In this document: one piece after another, positions 54,201 through 63,224 of the stretch
How the letters are laid out: every line of letters starts with the position of its first letter
Position numbering within the stretch: position 1 is the stretch's first letter
Source: Agrobacterium sp. AGB01
Lineage (GTDB): Bacteria > Pseudomonadota > Alphaproteobacteria > Rhizobiales > Rhizobiaceae
DNA: 64,000 bases
Assembly: GCF_014851585.1 (NCBI RefSeq)
Contig: NZ_JACVAB010000001.1
Span: 310,001 to 374,000 of the forward strand
Direction of reading: 5' to 3'
Program-made: the position numbers and the translations under genes
The notes under the pieces: model-generated
What the model saw: only the letters and a program-made list of their open reading frames with translations
The model's database searches: none
What the model was told of the DNA's origin: nothing

Positions 54201-55295
54201 ATGGGAGCTTATATTCTGCGGCGTCTGGCCCTGATGATACCGACGATTGTCGGCATCATGGGCATTTCCTTCCTCGTCATCCAGTTTGCCCCGGGCGGGC
54301 CGGTGGAGCAGGTTATTGCCCAGCTTTCCGGTTCGGGTGACAGTGCTGCGGACAGGCTTTCCGGTGGTGGCAACATGCTCGGGCAGGCTGGCGCGTTTGA
54401 TGAGGGTGGCGCCACCTATCGAGGTGCTCAGGGTCTCGACCCAGAGCTGATCGCCAAGCTGGAAAAGCAGTTCGGTTTCGACAAGCCGCCTTTGACCCGC
54501 TTTCTTGATATGATGTGGAATTATATCCGCTTCGATTTCGGCGAAAGTTTCTTCAAGGGCCGTTCGGTGGTGGATCTCATCATCGAAAAAATGCCCGTCT
54601 CCATCTCGCTCGGCATCTGGATAATGATCATTTCCTATATGATCTCCATTCCGCTCGGCATCAAAAAGGCGGTATCGGATGGTTCGACCTTTGACGTCTG
54701 GACGTCGGGCATCATCATCATCGGTTACGCTGTTCCAAGCTTTCTGTTTGGTATTCTGCTGATTGTGTTGTTTGCCGGTGGCTCGTTTTTTGACTGGTTT
54801 CCGCTGCGCGGCTTGGTCTCGGATAATTTTGTTTCCCTTCCATGGTGGGAAAAGATCATCGACTATTTCTGGCACCTGGCGCTGCCGTTGACCGCGCTGT
54901 CGCTGTCGGCCTTTGCGACAACGACCTTGTTGACGAAGAATTCCTTCATTGACGAGATCAAGAAGCAATATGTCGTCACGGCAAGGGCCAAGGGATTGTC
55001 CGAACGCAAGGTCCTGTACGGCCATGTGTTCCGGAACGCCATGCTGATCGTGATTGCCGGTTTTCCTGGCGCATTCATTTCAGCCTTCTTCACCGGATCT
55101 CTATTGATCGAGAATATCTTCTCGCTGGATGGTCTTGGCCGTCTCGGTTATCTCGCGGTCATTGAGCGCGATTATCCGATCGTCTTTGGAACGCTGTTCA
55201 TCTTTTCGCTGATGGGGCTTGTTGTCGGGCTGGTGTCCGACGTCCTCTATACATGGATTGATCCTCGGATCGATTTCGAACGGAGGGACGTGTAA
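54201..55295 (+). CDS. yejB: Peptide ABC transporter permease, YejB type
   Basis: 364 residues from ATG 54201 (GGAGCACC upstream), same length as E. coli YejB. MGAYILRRLALMIPTIVGIM opening, an insert typical of YejB around 55-100, EAA loop KQYVVTARAKGLSERKVLYG, and C-terminal TWIDPRIDFE. 145 bases after yejA; this gap has no clear hairpin. Confidence 0.96.
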   Translation: MGAYILRRLALMIPTIVGIMGISFLVIQFAPGGPVEQVIAQLSGSGDSAADRLSGGGNMLGQAGAFDEGGATYRGAQGLDPELIAKLEKQFGFDKPPLTRFLDMMWNYIRFDFGESFFKGRSVVDLIIEKMPVSISLGIWIMIISYMISIPLGIKKAVSDGSTFDVWTSGIIIIGYAVPSFLFGILLIVLFAGGSFFDWFPLRGLVSDNFVSLPWWEKIIDYFWHLALPLTALSLSAFATTTLLTKNSFIDEIKKQYVVTARAKGLSERKVLYGHVFRNAMLIVIAGFPGAFISAFFTGSLLIENIFSLDGLGRLGYLAVIERDYPIVFGTLFIFSLMGLVVGLVSDVLYTWIDPRIDFERRDV

Positions 55296-56440
55296 TGACC
55301 GACGTCACCTCGGGCATCGAAACTACAGCTGCAAAGCCGGACAAACCTTGGTTCTCTCCCACCACCAAACGCCGTTGGCAGAATTTTAAAGCCAACAGAC
55401 GCGGATACTGGTCGTTCTGGTTGTTCCTGTTTCTGTTTATCGGCAGCCTTTTTGCCGAATTCATCGCCAACGATAAACCGATCCTCGCCTCCTACAAAGG
55501 CGAATTGCTGGTACCGGTTCTGGTGGATTATCCTGAAGAAAAGTTCGGCGGTTTTCTTGCACAGACGGATTACAAGTCATCCTTCATCCGTGAGGAAATT
55601 GAGAACAATGGCTGGATCATCTGGCCACCGATCCGCTATTCCTATCAGACGGTGAATTCCAATATTCCAAGTTCGGCACCCACGGCACCTTTCTGGATGC
55701 TGGACAGTGCGGAGCGTTGCAGTGCCTATCCGCTGGGTGACAAGGATCCGGACTGCACGCTTGGCAACATGAACTGGCTGGGCACCGATAATCAGGCACG
55801 CGACGTGACCTCACGTATGATTTACGGCTTCCGTATCTCGGTTTTGTTTGGTCTGGCTCTGACCATTGCCTCGGCTATCGTCGGTGTGACGGCCGGTGCC
55901 GTGCAGGGTTATTTTGGTGGCTGGACCGACCTTTTGATGCAACGTTTCATCGAAATCTGGTCGTCCATGCCGGTGCTTTATATCCTGCTGATCATCGCAT
56001 CGATCTTGCCGCCCGGCTTCTTTATTCTGCTCGGTATCCTGCTGTTGTTTTCATGGGTTGGGTTTGTCGGCATTGTGCGCGCCGAATTCCTGCGCGCCAG
56101 AAACTTTGAATATGTCAATGCCGCACGCGCACTGGGTGTCGGCAACTGGACAATCATGTTCCGCCACCTGTTGCCCAATGCCATGGTGGCTACACTGACC
56201 TTCCTGCCATTCATCCTGTCGGGATCAATTACCACGCTGACATCGCTGGATTTCCTTGGTTTCGGCATGCCGCCGGGTTCGCCTTCGCTGGGGGAAATGA
56301 TCTCTCAGGGTAAAAACAACCTGCAGGCACCCTGGCTTGGACTGACGGCATTCTTCACCATGTCCATCATGCTTTCACTGCTGATCTTTGTCGGCGAGGC
56401 CGTGCGCGATGCCTTTGATCCGCGCAAGACATTCCGGTGA
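55295..56440 (+). CDS. yejE: Peptide ABC transporter permease, YejE type
   Basis: 381 residues. Cytoplasmic N-tail, first helix at about 48-68, an external loop holding NGWIIWPPIRYSYQTVNSN, then five helices; EAA loop in FEYVNAARALGVGNWTIMFR and FLPFILSGSITTLTSLDFLG. Starts in TAATG overlapping the yejB stop. Confidence 0.96.
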   Translation: MTDVTSGIETTAAKPDKPWFSPTTKRRWQNFKANRRGYWSFWLFLFLFIGSLFAEFIANDKPILASYKGELLVPVLVDYPEEKFGGFLAQTDYKSSFIREEIENNGWIIWPPIRYSYQTVNSNIPSSAPTAPFWMLDSAERCSAYPLGDKDPDCTLGNMNWLGTDNQARDVTSRMIYGFRISVLFGLALTIASAIVGVTAGAVQGYFGGWTDLLMQRFIEIWSSMPVLYILLIIASILPPGFFILLGILLLFSWVGFVGIVRAEFLRARNFEYVNAARALGVGNWTIMFRHLLPNAMVATLTFLPFILSGSITTLTSLDFLGFGMPPGSPSLGEMISQGKNNLQAPWLGLTAFFTMSIMLSLLIFVGEAVRDAFDPRKTFR

Positions 56441-56445
56441 GCGCG

Positions 56446-58098
56446 ATGTCGAACAAAGTGGCCGATACAATGACCAAACCAATTCTTTCCGTCCGTAACC
56501 TGTCGGTAGCGTTTCATCAGGGCGGCAGCCAAAGCATTGCTGTCGACGGCGTGTCCTTCGATATCATGCCGGGCGAAGTGGTGGCGCTTGTCGGGGAATC
56601 CGGGTCCGGAAAATCAGTGACAGCAAACTCGATTTTGAAATTGCTGCCTTATCCGGCCGCCAGCCATCCATCAGGCGAAATCCTGTTTGAAGACAAGGAT
56701 ATGCTGAAGCTGCCGGAGCGCGAATTGCGTGCCGTGCGCGGCAACGACATCACCATGATTTTTCAGGAGCCGATGACCTCGCTTAATCCACTGCACACGA
56801 TTGAGCGGCAGATTGGCGAAATTCTGGAACTGCATCAGGCCATGACAGGCACGCAGGCGCGTGCACGCATCCTGGAACTGTTGTTGCAGGTGGGTATTCG
56901 TGACCCCGAGAAACGCCTGAAAGCCTATCCGCACGAACTCTCGGGTGGCCAACGCCAGCGTGTGATGATCGCCATGGCGCTAGCCAACCGGCCAAAGTTG
57001 CTGATTGCCGACGAACCGACGACAGCGCTTGACGTGACAGTACAGGCCCAAATTCTGGAACTGCTGCGTAATCTGAAAGAACAGCACAGCATGTCCATGC
57101 TGTTCATTACCCACGACCTCGGCATTGTTCGCAAATTCGCCGACCGTGTCTGCGTGATGACCAAGGGCAAGATCGTTGAAACGGGTCCTGTCGAGCAAGT
57201 GTTCAACACACCACAACATGCCTATACCCGCCATCTCCTGGCTGCCGAACCGAAGGGTGAGCCGCCCCATTCGGATGACAGCAAACCGGTGGTGATGCAG
57301 GGCGATGACATCAAGGTCTGGTTCCCGATCAAGGCTGGCCTGATGCGCAGGGTTGTTGATCATGTCAAGGCTGTCGATGGTATCGATCTAACGCTACGGG
57401 CAGGGCAGACACTCGGTGTTGTTGGTGAATCCGGCTCTGGCAAGACCACGCTCGGCTTGGCGCTGGCGCGCTTGATAAGGTCACAAGGGCGGATCAGCTT
57501 TCTTGGAAACCAGATCGACGGTTATTCCTTCGAAGATATGAAACCGCTCAGAAACCGCTTGCAGGTGGTGTTTCAGGATCCGTACGGATCGCTGAGCCCG
57601 CGCATGTCGGTGGGTGAGATCGTCGCTGAAGGCCTGAAAGTGCATGAAAAGGCACTGTCGTCGGAAGAGCGTGACCGGCGTGTTGCATCAGTGCTGGAGG
57701 AGGTGGGGCTTGATCCGGCAACCCGCTGGCGTTACCCGCACGAGTTCTCCGGCGGGCAGCGGCAGCGTATCGCCATTGCACGCGCCATGGTGCTAAAGCC
57801 TCGTTTCGTCATGCTGGATGAGCCGACGTCAGCGCTTGATATGAGCGTGCAGGCGCAGGTGGTGGACCTGCTGCGTGACCTGCAGGCCAAACATGATCTC
57901 GCTTATCTGTTCATCAGCCATGACCTGAAAGTGGTCAAGGCACTGGCCAATGAGGTCATCGTCATGCGGCAGGGCAAGGTGGTGGAAAAAGGTCCATCCA
58001 CCCAGATCTTCAACGCCCCGCAGCAGGATTATACCAAGGCGCTGATGGCAGCGGCCTTTAATATCGAGGCCGTGGAAACACCAGCCGTCAATCAATAA
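56446..58098 (+). CDS. yejF: Peptide ABC transporter ATP-binding protein, YejF type
   Basis: 550 residues: two complete ATPase domains in one chain. First Walker [12 protein letters not shown] and signature [15 protein letters not shown]; second Walker [13 protein letters not shown] and signature [15 protein letters not shown], Walker [12 protein letters not shown]. Such tandem architecture is standard for YejF. Start ATG 56446, just after the yejE stop; a GTG at 56437 would overlap. YejABEF is needed for resistance to host antimicrobial peptides in Brucella and Sinorhizobium. Confidence 0.95.
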   Translation: MSNKVADTMTKPILSVRNLSVAFHQGGSQSIAVDGVSFDIMPGEVVALVGESGSGKSVTANSILKLLPYPAASHPSGEILFEDKDMLKLPERELRAVRGNDITMIFQEPMTSLNPLHTIERQIGEILELHQAMTGTQARARILELLLQVGIRDPEKRLKAYPHELSGGQRQRVMIAMALANRPKLLIADEPTTALDVTVQAQILELLRNLKEQHSMSMLFITHDLGIVRKFADRVCVMTKGKIVETGPVEQVFNTPQHAYTRHLLAAEPKGEPPHSDDSKPVVMQGDDIKVWFPIKAGLMRRVVDHVKAVDGIDLTLRAGQTLGVVGESGSGKTTLGLALARLIRSQGRISFLGNQIDGYSFEDMKPLRNRLQVVFQDPYGSLSPRMSVGEIVAEGLKVHEKALSSEERDRRVASVLEEVGLDPATRWRYPHEFSGGQRQRIAIARAMVLKPRFVMLDEPTSALDMSVQAQVVDLLRDLQAKHDLAYLFISHDLKVVKALANEVIVMRQGKVVEKGPSTQIFNAPQQDYTKALMAAAFNIEAVETPAVNQ

Positions 58099-58111
58099 TT
58101 GGCAAGTCCTG

Positions 58112-58140
58112 ACCCGGTGCGGGCTTTGTCCCGTGCCGGT
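58112..58140 (+). terminator. Probable terminator of yejABEF
   Basis: ACCCGGTGCGGG pairs with CCCGTGCCGGT (11 pairs, two wobble, one bulge) around CTTTGT, 14 bases after the yejF stop; followed by TGTTATT. Confidence 0.5.
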
Positions 58141-58244
58141 TGTTATTCCCGCGTTATGGCGTGATTTTGCCATTGCTTTCAGTTGGTGGCCGCCGCATGT
58201 TCCTCTCATCAGAGGAAGATGATGCGGGTAATGGGACTGGTGGA

Positions 58245-59492
58245 ATGACAGCAGATGTAATCGTATTGGGTGCCGGTATCGTCGGCGTTTCCACGGCGCT
58301 GCAACTGGCACGCAAGGGCAAGAGTGTCGTTCTTGTTGACCGGCGTGAACCGGGTGAAGAAACCTCATTTGGCAATGCCGGGCTTATCCAGCGTGAAGGT
58401 GTTGTGCCATACGGTTTTCCGCAGGATCCGGGAAAAATCCTCCGTTACGCATTAAACAATAGTATCGACGCACATTACCACCTGTCCGCTTTGCCATCGG
58501 TGGTCTCGTTCCTGACCAGATACTGGTGGAACTCCAATGCATCGCGTCATCAGGCGATCGCCCGTGCCTATGCGCCGCTGATCGAACATTCGATTTCCGA
58601 ACATCAGATATTGATTGAAGCGGCTGGCGCAGGGCACCTGATCGCCAAGAATGGCTGGATGGAGGCGTATCGAACACCTGAAAAGCGCGATGCCGAATAT
58701 GCAGAGGCTGATCGCATTTCCGCGCAGTATGGCGTGCGTTATACCCGGTTGAGCAAGGGGGAACTGGAACAGGCGGAACCGCATCTCAGCCATGATTTTG
58801 TCGGCGCGTTGAAATGGGAAGACCCGTGGTCGGTTCTCGATCCCCGCGGCCTGACGATGGCTTATCTGGCCCTGTTCCAAAGCCTTGGCGGCAAGTTCAT
58901 AAAAGGAGATGCAACCACCCTTGCGCAAACCGCAACCGGCTGGAAAGTGCGCACGCTGGATGGAGCGGTGGAAGCTGCCGAAGTGGTTTTGGCGCTTGGA
59001 CCATGGGCGGATGAGGTCACACGTAAGCTGGGTTATCGTTTCACGCTTGGCGTAAAACGCGGTTATCACATGCATTATAATTTGCGTGATGGCGCCAAGC
59101 TGAACAACTGGCTTCTGGACGGTGAACGCGGATATTTCCTCGCGCCTATGAGTAAGGGCATTCGTATGACAACAGGCGCAGAGTTTGCGCGTCGCGATGC
59201 GCCGAAAACGCCTGTTCAGCTTGACCGCGCCGAAAAGGTTGCCCGGACGATCCTGCCGCTTGGTGACAGGCTGGATGCCGAACCTTGGATGGGTGCGCGA
59301 CCCTGCACCACAGACATGATGCCGATTATCGGTCGAGCGCCGCGCCATAAAAGCCTGTGGTTTGCGTTTGGACATGCTCACCACGGATTGACGCTTGGGC
59401 CAATTACCGGTCGTATTCTGGCCGAGATGATGAATGGCGAAACGACAGTCATTCCCACCGATGCCTACCGCCCGGAACGCTTCAACCCGTGA
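58245..59492 (+). CDS. FAD-dependent D-amino-acid dehydrogenase-like oxidoreductase
   Basis: 415 residues from ATG 58245. DAO/DadA superfamily: Rossmann FAD site DVIVLGAGIVGVSTALQLA followed by DRREPGEETSFGNAGLIQ, and C-terminal GARPCTTDMMPIIG plus GHAHHGLTLGPITG. Family members oxidise D-amino or related amines via FAD. It follows yejABEF in the same direction after a hairpin, so it may use D-amino acids from imported cell-wall or peptide material; inference only. Confidence 0.88.
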   Translation: MTADVIVLGAGIVGVSTALQLARKGKSVVLVDRREPGEETSFGNAGLIQREGVVPYGFPQDPGKILRYALNNSIDAHYHLSALPSVVSFLTRYWWNSNASRHQAIARAYAPLIEHSISEHQILIEAAGAGHLIAKNGWMEAYRTPEKRDAEYAEADRISAQYGVRYTRLSKGELEQAEPHLSHDFVGALKWEDPWSVLDPRGLTMAYLALFQSLGGKFIKGDATTLAQTATGWKVRTLDGAVEAAEVVLALGPWADEVTRKLGYRFTLGVKRGYHMHYNLRDGAKLNNWLLDGERGYFLAPMSKGIRMTTGAEFARRDAPKTPVQLDRAEKVARTILPLGDRLDAEPWMGARPCTTDMMPIIGRAPRHKSLWFAFGHAHHGLTLGPITGRILAEMMNGETTVIPTDAYRPERFNP

Positions 59493-59513
59493 AGATCGGG
59501 CGGATCAATATCT

Positions 59514-59549
59514 GACCAATCAATTGATTTTTCAATCAAATGATTGGTC
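59514..59549. promoter_or_regulatory. Long inverted repeat after the DadA-like gene
   Basis: GACCAATCAATTGATT and AATCAAATGATTGGTC, 16-base arms with one mismatch, four-base loop. 21 bases after the stop codon and far upstream of the DUF898 gene. May be a terminator (weak T-run) or an operator of a dimeric regulator. The remainder of 59550-59851 shows no convincing gene. Confidence 0.4.
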
Positions 59550-59851
59550 GATTTCGTTAAGCTTGTACTTGATCACCTGAAAAAAGATCGTTTAGAAAAT
59601 GCTCTTGCATTCAGCAAGAAAACAAGACAGAAGCACTCAAGTAATGCAACCGTCTTGGGTTTTACTAACCTTAAGCGTGTGGTGGTGGGGACCGGCCCGA
59701 TAAATGTCAGGCAACCACATGACAGCGTCGTTCAGCCTTATGGCTGTTATCCAGCGACACTCAGAGTGATTGATCTTTGCATTGCGCTCGCCGGGAAGCA
59801 TTTTGTTCTCCGGCCCGATGCATGAGTAGACAAGGATGAGAGGACAAATTT

Positions 59852-60919
59852 ATGAATGAAGCTTTTGTTCCTGTCGGAAGACAGGCTGCTTTTGAACGCG
59901 GCAGCTTTACTGGGAACGCCAAGGAATATTTCGGCATCTGGATCGTCAACATTCTCCTGACGATCGTGACAATCGGCATTTATTCCGCCTGGGCAAAGGT
60001 GCGCCGCAAACGGTACTTCAATGGTAACACCGTTCTTCACGGCCGCGCCTTTGGGTATCACGCCACCGGCGGACAGATTTTCAAAGGCCGCCTGATTGCC
60101 TTTGGTTTCATCATTGTCATGAACGTCCTGGCGTTCATTATCCCGCCAGCTGCTCTCCTCTCACCGATCGCTATCCTTATTTTCCTGCCGTGGCTGATGA
60201 TGCGCAGCATTCGGTTTAACGCACGTGTCACCAGCTATCGCAATGTTCGCTTTGACTTTGTAGGCACCGCAGGCGGCGCATTTGTATCGATCATGCTCGG
60301 CAGCATGGTTGCATTCCTGTCTTTCGGTATCCTGGCGCCTTTCAGCAGCCGTTGGGCCACCAAATATGTTTTCGGCAACCTGCGTTATGGCGACCGTCCA
60401 CTCACGGCTGACCCGACGATTGGTAAGCTTTATAATGCATGGTTCATCCCGGCTGTTATGGTCGTGCTGGGCGGCATTCTGTTCAGCGCGCTTTCGGCAG
60501 TATTTCTTGCAACTCTTTCGTCTCTTGAAGGCGAGAGTTCTCAAGTCAGGTTTGCCGCTAGCCTTTACAGCACGATATTCGGTGCGTTTCTGGTCTACGG
60601 TCTTGCCGGCATCGTTTACCGCGTTGGTGTCCGCAATGTAGTCGTATCGTCTATGGTGCTGGACGGAAAACACCAGCTGGCTAGTGACCTGGGCCGTGGC
60701 CGTTATTTGTGGATCGTTATTTCAAACCTCGTCGTCAGTGTGATGACATTTGGTCTGATGCGCCCTTGGGCGGCGGTGCGCGAAGCACGTTACAGCGTCG
60801 AACACACGGCAATTCGTTTTGACGGCGATGTAGGTGAAGTTCTATCGTCCATTGAAGCAACGGGCGCTGCGGTCAGCGCCGAATATATGGACATGGAAGG
60901 CTTTGAGTTTGGTTTCTGA
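59852..60919 (+). CDS. DUF898 (YjgN-like) membrane protein
   Basis: 355 residues, about eight membrane helices. Two copies of the DUF898 pattern, in which a helix is followed by a charged Arg/Lys-rich turn: WIVNILLTIVTIGIYSAWAK and VRRKRYFNGNTVLHGRAFGY near the start, then WIVISNLVVSVMTFGLMRPW and the REARYSVEHTAI turn. GAGAGGA precedes the ATG. Function unknown. Directly upstream of an M48 peptidase gene that starts inside its stop region, so the two probably act together. Confidence 0.88.
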   Translation: MNEAFVPVGRQAAFERGSFTGNAKEYFGIWIVNILLTIVTIGIYSAWAKVRRKRYFNGNTVLHGRAFGYHATGGQIFKGRLIAFGFIIVMNVLAFIIPPAALLSPIAILIFLPWLMMRSIRFNARVTSYRNVRFDFVGTAGGAFVSIMLGSMVAFLSFGILAPFSSRWATKYVFGNLRYGDRPLTADPTIGKLYNAWFIPAVMVVLGGILFSALSAVFLATLSSLEGESSQVRFAASLYSTIFGAFLVYGLAGIVYRVGVRNVVVSSMVLDGKHQLASDLGRGRYLWIVISNLVVSVMTFGLMRPWAAVREARYSVEHTAIRFDGDVGEVLSSIEATGAAVSAEYMDMEGFEFGF

Positions 60920-61967
60920 TATCAGGAACATGGTTTCGGGCGAGTGGCATGCCGCTCGCTCGAACCTTTCAAACCCCGCACAACTCAAACTCAGTGGCCA
61001 CATGCTGCTGGTTTATGGTGCCAACGACAACAGGGTTTATGTGCAGGCTGATATCGAACTGGTCGAGGTCAGCCAGCGCGTCGGCTCTATTCCTAGGGAA
61101 ATCACCTTTCCTGATGGCTCGCTGTTTGAAACACCTGATAATGATGGCATCGACACATTGCTGCGTTATCACCGTAAAAAGGGTGTCGGCGTTGTCCATT
61201 GGCTGGAACAGTTTCGGCCTCGGCTGATTGGCATAACGGCTGCGGCAGTTTTCCTTGCTTACGCTACCTATCGGCTGGCACTGCCCGCCATGGTGGAGCT
61301 TGCGGTTGCGGTCACCCCACCCATGGTGCCGGAGTTGATGTCTTCCAGCACCATGGCAGCACTGGATCGTACGGCTTTTTCGCCGAGTGAACTGACCAAC
61401 GAAAAACAGGATGAGATCCGGCAGGACTTTGCCAAGATCGCCGCGCATGCAGAAGGGTCGCCTGAGGATTACAAGCTGAACTTCCGCAAGGGCGGGGTCA
61501 TCGGTCCCAATGCCTTTGCGCTGCCCGATGGTACACTTGTGGTCACGGATGAGCTGGTTTCATTGGCGGGCGACGATCTGCAGATGATCACCGGTGTTCT
61601 GGCCCACGAGATTGGCCATGTCGAATATGAACACAGTCTGCGCCAGCTTTACCGCGCAGCCGGTGTGGCCGGTCTGGTCATGCTGGTGGCGGGTGACGTT
61701 GGTTCCGCCATGGAAGATATCCTGACGCAGGGCGGTGGCCTTCTGGCGCTGTCGCACTCACGTGATGCCGAAGCCGAGGCTGACAGACGCTCGGTGGAAT
61801 TGATGCGGGCTGCTGGCCTTGATGCCACGGCGATTGAACGTTTCTTTGCGCTGATGGAAAAAGAGTTCGGTGATCACGACAAGACAAGCATGCTTTCAAC
61901 CCATCCCGGTACACCGGAACGGCGTGAGGCAATCATCAATTACGATAAGGAATTACAGAGCCGCTGA
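60909..61967 (+). CDS. M48-family zinc metallopeptidase
   Basis: 352 residues from TTG 60909, favoured because GGAAGG lies eight bases upstream; ATG 60930 is the alternative. A soluble N-terminal part (about 1-100) precedes one membrane helix (ITAAAVFLAYATYRLALPAM), then the peptidase domain. HEIGH motif in VLAHEIGHVEYEH and the downstream glutamate ligand in SRDAEAEADRRSVELMRAAG. Similar to HtpX/BepA-like proteins, which handle membrane or envelope quality control. Start overlaps the DUF898 stop by eleven bases. Confidence 0.85.
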   Translation: MVSDIRNMVSGEWHAARSNLSNPAQLKLSGHMLLVYGANDNRVYVQADIELVEVSQRVGSIPREITFPDGSLFETPDNDGIDTLLRYHRKKGVGVVHWLEQFRPRLIGITAAAVFLAYATYRLALPAMVELAVAVTPPMVPELMSSSTMAALDRTAFSPSELTNEKQDEIRQDFAKIAAHAEGSPEDYKLNFRKGGVIGPNAFALPDGTLVVTDELVSLAGDDLQMITGVLAHEIGHVEYEHSLRQLYRAAGVAGLVMLVAGDVGSAMEDILTQGGGLLALSHSRDAEAEADRRSVELMRAAGLDATAIERFFALMEKEFGDHDKTSMLSTHPGTPERREAIINYDKELQSR

Positions 61968-61969
61968 AT

Positions 61970-61994
61970 GCCTTGAGGCGCGGTGCCTCAAGGC
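61970..61994. terminator. Hairpin between the M48 peptidase and iron-binding protein genes
   Basis: GCCTTGAGGC and GCCTCAAGGC with a five-base loop between converging genes. No clear T-run on either side, so the terminator role is moderate. Confidence 0.5.
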
Positions 61995-62000
61995 TTCATG

Positions 62001-63050
62001 TTAGTTCGACGGGCCTTCATTGAAGCCGACTTCGTCCACCAGTTCCGAAGCTTCTTTTCTGTGGGCGGCAATTTCCGTCAGGGACAGTGGATCCGGCTTG
62101 ATCGGGCCAAAACCTTTGACGACGTCTGACGGCTGCGCACCGGGCAGAACCGGATATTCAAACACTTCCTTTGCGTAGATTTCCTGCGCCTCACCAGAGG
62201 CCAGGAATTCCATCAGCTTCAGCGCATTGTCGCGGTTCGGAGCATATTTCGTCATCGCAACGCCCGAGATATTGACGTGTGTGCCGCGATCGGCAGCATT
62301 TGGGAAGATGACCCGTACAGCACTGGCCCATTCTTTCTCTTCCGGCTCCTTGTCATTGGTCAGCATCAGGCCGACGTAATAGGTATTGCCAAGCGCGATA
62401 TCGCACTCGCCGGAAAAAATCGACTTTGCCTGGGTGCGGTCCGTGCCATCAGGCTTGCGGGCCAGATTGTTTTTCAGACCGGTCAGCCATTCGCGGGTGT
62501 AGTCGACACCGTGATGGGCAATCATCGAGGCAAACAGCGCAATATTATAGGAGTGCTGACCATCACGAATGCAGATGCGGCCTTTCCACTTGGGGTCTGA
62601 CAGTTCCTCGTAGGTGATGTCCCTTTGTGTTACGCGGTCCCTGGAAGCGTAAACGACACGGCCACGTGTCGTCAGACCGAACCACTCGCCCTCCGGGTCG
62701 CGCAGATTGGCCGGAATGTCCTTTTCAATGACCGGATCATTCAGCACAGGCTGTGTAACGCCGCCCTCCTTGGCCTCGACCAAACGTGCAATATCAACCG
62801 TCAGCAGAATATCGGCAGGAGAATTAACCCCCTCCGCTTGAATGCGCTCTACGAGCCCCTTGTCCAGAAACAGCACATTGGTTTCGATGCCGGTCTCTTT
62901 GGTAAAGGCGTCCAGCAACGGCTGAATGAGTTCCGGTTGGCGATAGGAGTAAACATTGACTTCACCGTCGGCGAAAGCTGTGGAAACACCGGAGCAAAAT
63001 AAGCATCCTGTTAACGCAGCCCAAAAAACGCGAGATTTCACGCTTGCCAT
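62001..63050 (-). CDS. fbpA: Fe(III) ABC transporter substrate-binding protein, FbpA/FutA type
   Basis: 349 residues from ATG 63050 with GGAGG eight bases upstream; ATGs at 63065 and 63095 would extend the signal. Signal peptide VFWAALTGCLFCSGVSTAFA, then periplasmic type-II iron-binding fold starting NVYSYRQPELIQPLLDAFTK. Twin tyrosines in GNTYYVGLM are the iron ligands expected in FbpA/FutA. No permease or ATPase gene is adjacent, which is unusual. Divergent from rirA. Confidence 0.9.
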   Translation of the reverse strand: MASVKSRVFWAALTGCLFCSGVSTAFADGEVNVYSYRQPELIQPLLDAFTKETGIETNVLFLDKGLVERIQAEGVNSPADILLTVDIARLVEAKEGGVTQPVLNDPVIEKDIPANLRDPEGEWFGLTTRGRVVYASRDRVTQRDITYEELSDPKWKGRICIRDGQHSYNIALFASMIAHHGVDYTREWLTGLKNNLARKPDGTDRTQAKSIFSGECDIALGNTYYVGLMLTNDKEPEEKEWASAVRVIFPNAADRGTHVNISGVAMTKYAPNRDNALKLMEFLASGEAQEIYAKEVFEYPVLPGAQPSDVVKGFGPIKPDPLSLTEIAAHRKEASELVDEVGFNEGPSN

Positions 63051-63121
63051 TGGCCTAGCCTCCATTACATTGCCATTGTTGAGTTGTTTGTTCATGATTC
63101 AAGAGAATGGTCAACACGGCT

Positions 63122-63140
63122 ATTTCAGCAATTCTGAAAT
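63122..63140. promoter_or_regulatory. Palindrome over the predicted fbpA -10
   Basis: ATTTCAG, CAATT, CTGAAAT: perfect seven-base arms. On the minus strand TTGGAA (63159-63154), 17 bases, CAGAAT (63136-63131) form a candidate promoter whose -10 lies inside the palindrome. Not a good match to ICE or to TGA-n9-TCA RirA sites. Confidence 0.45.
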
Positions 63141-63160
63141 TTAATGGAATTTTTTCCAAT

Positions 63161-63177
63161 CTTGGAATTGTTCTAAA
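63161..63177. promoter_or_regulatory. Irr box (ICE) overlapping the rirA -35
   Basis: CTTGGAATTGTTCTAAA matches the ICE pattern TTTAGAA-n3-TTCTAAA at 12 of 14 fixed positions with a perfect right half. It overlaps a candidate rirA promoter TTGTTC (63168-63173), 17-base spacer, TATATA (63191-63196). Confidence 0.6.
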
Positions 63178-63224
63178 CTGAAAAACAGACTATATAACTC
63201 CACAAAGAGAGTTAGGAGATCAGC

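Noticed and set aside
54069-55025. 318-codon minus-strand frame over yejB
   Set aside because: Shadow frame; charged low-complexity product.
58452-59384. 310-codon minus-strand frame over the DadA-like gene
   Set aside because: Shadow frame; real flavoprotein motifs are on the other strand.
59544-59825. 93-codon frame between the DadA-like and DUF898 genes
   Set aside because: No ribosome site, no conserved pattern, begins inside the inverted repeat.
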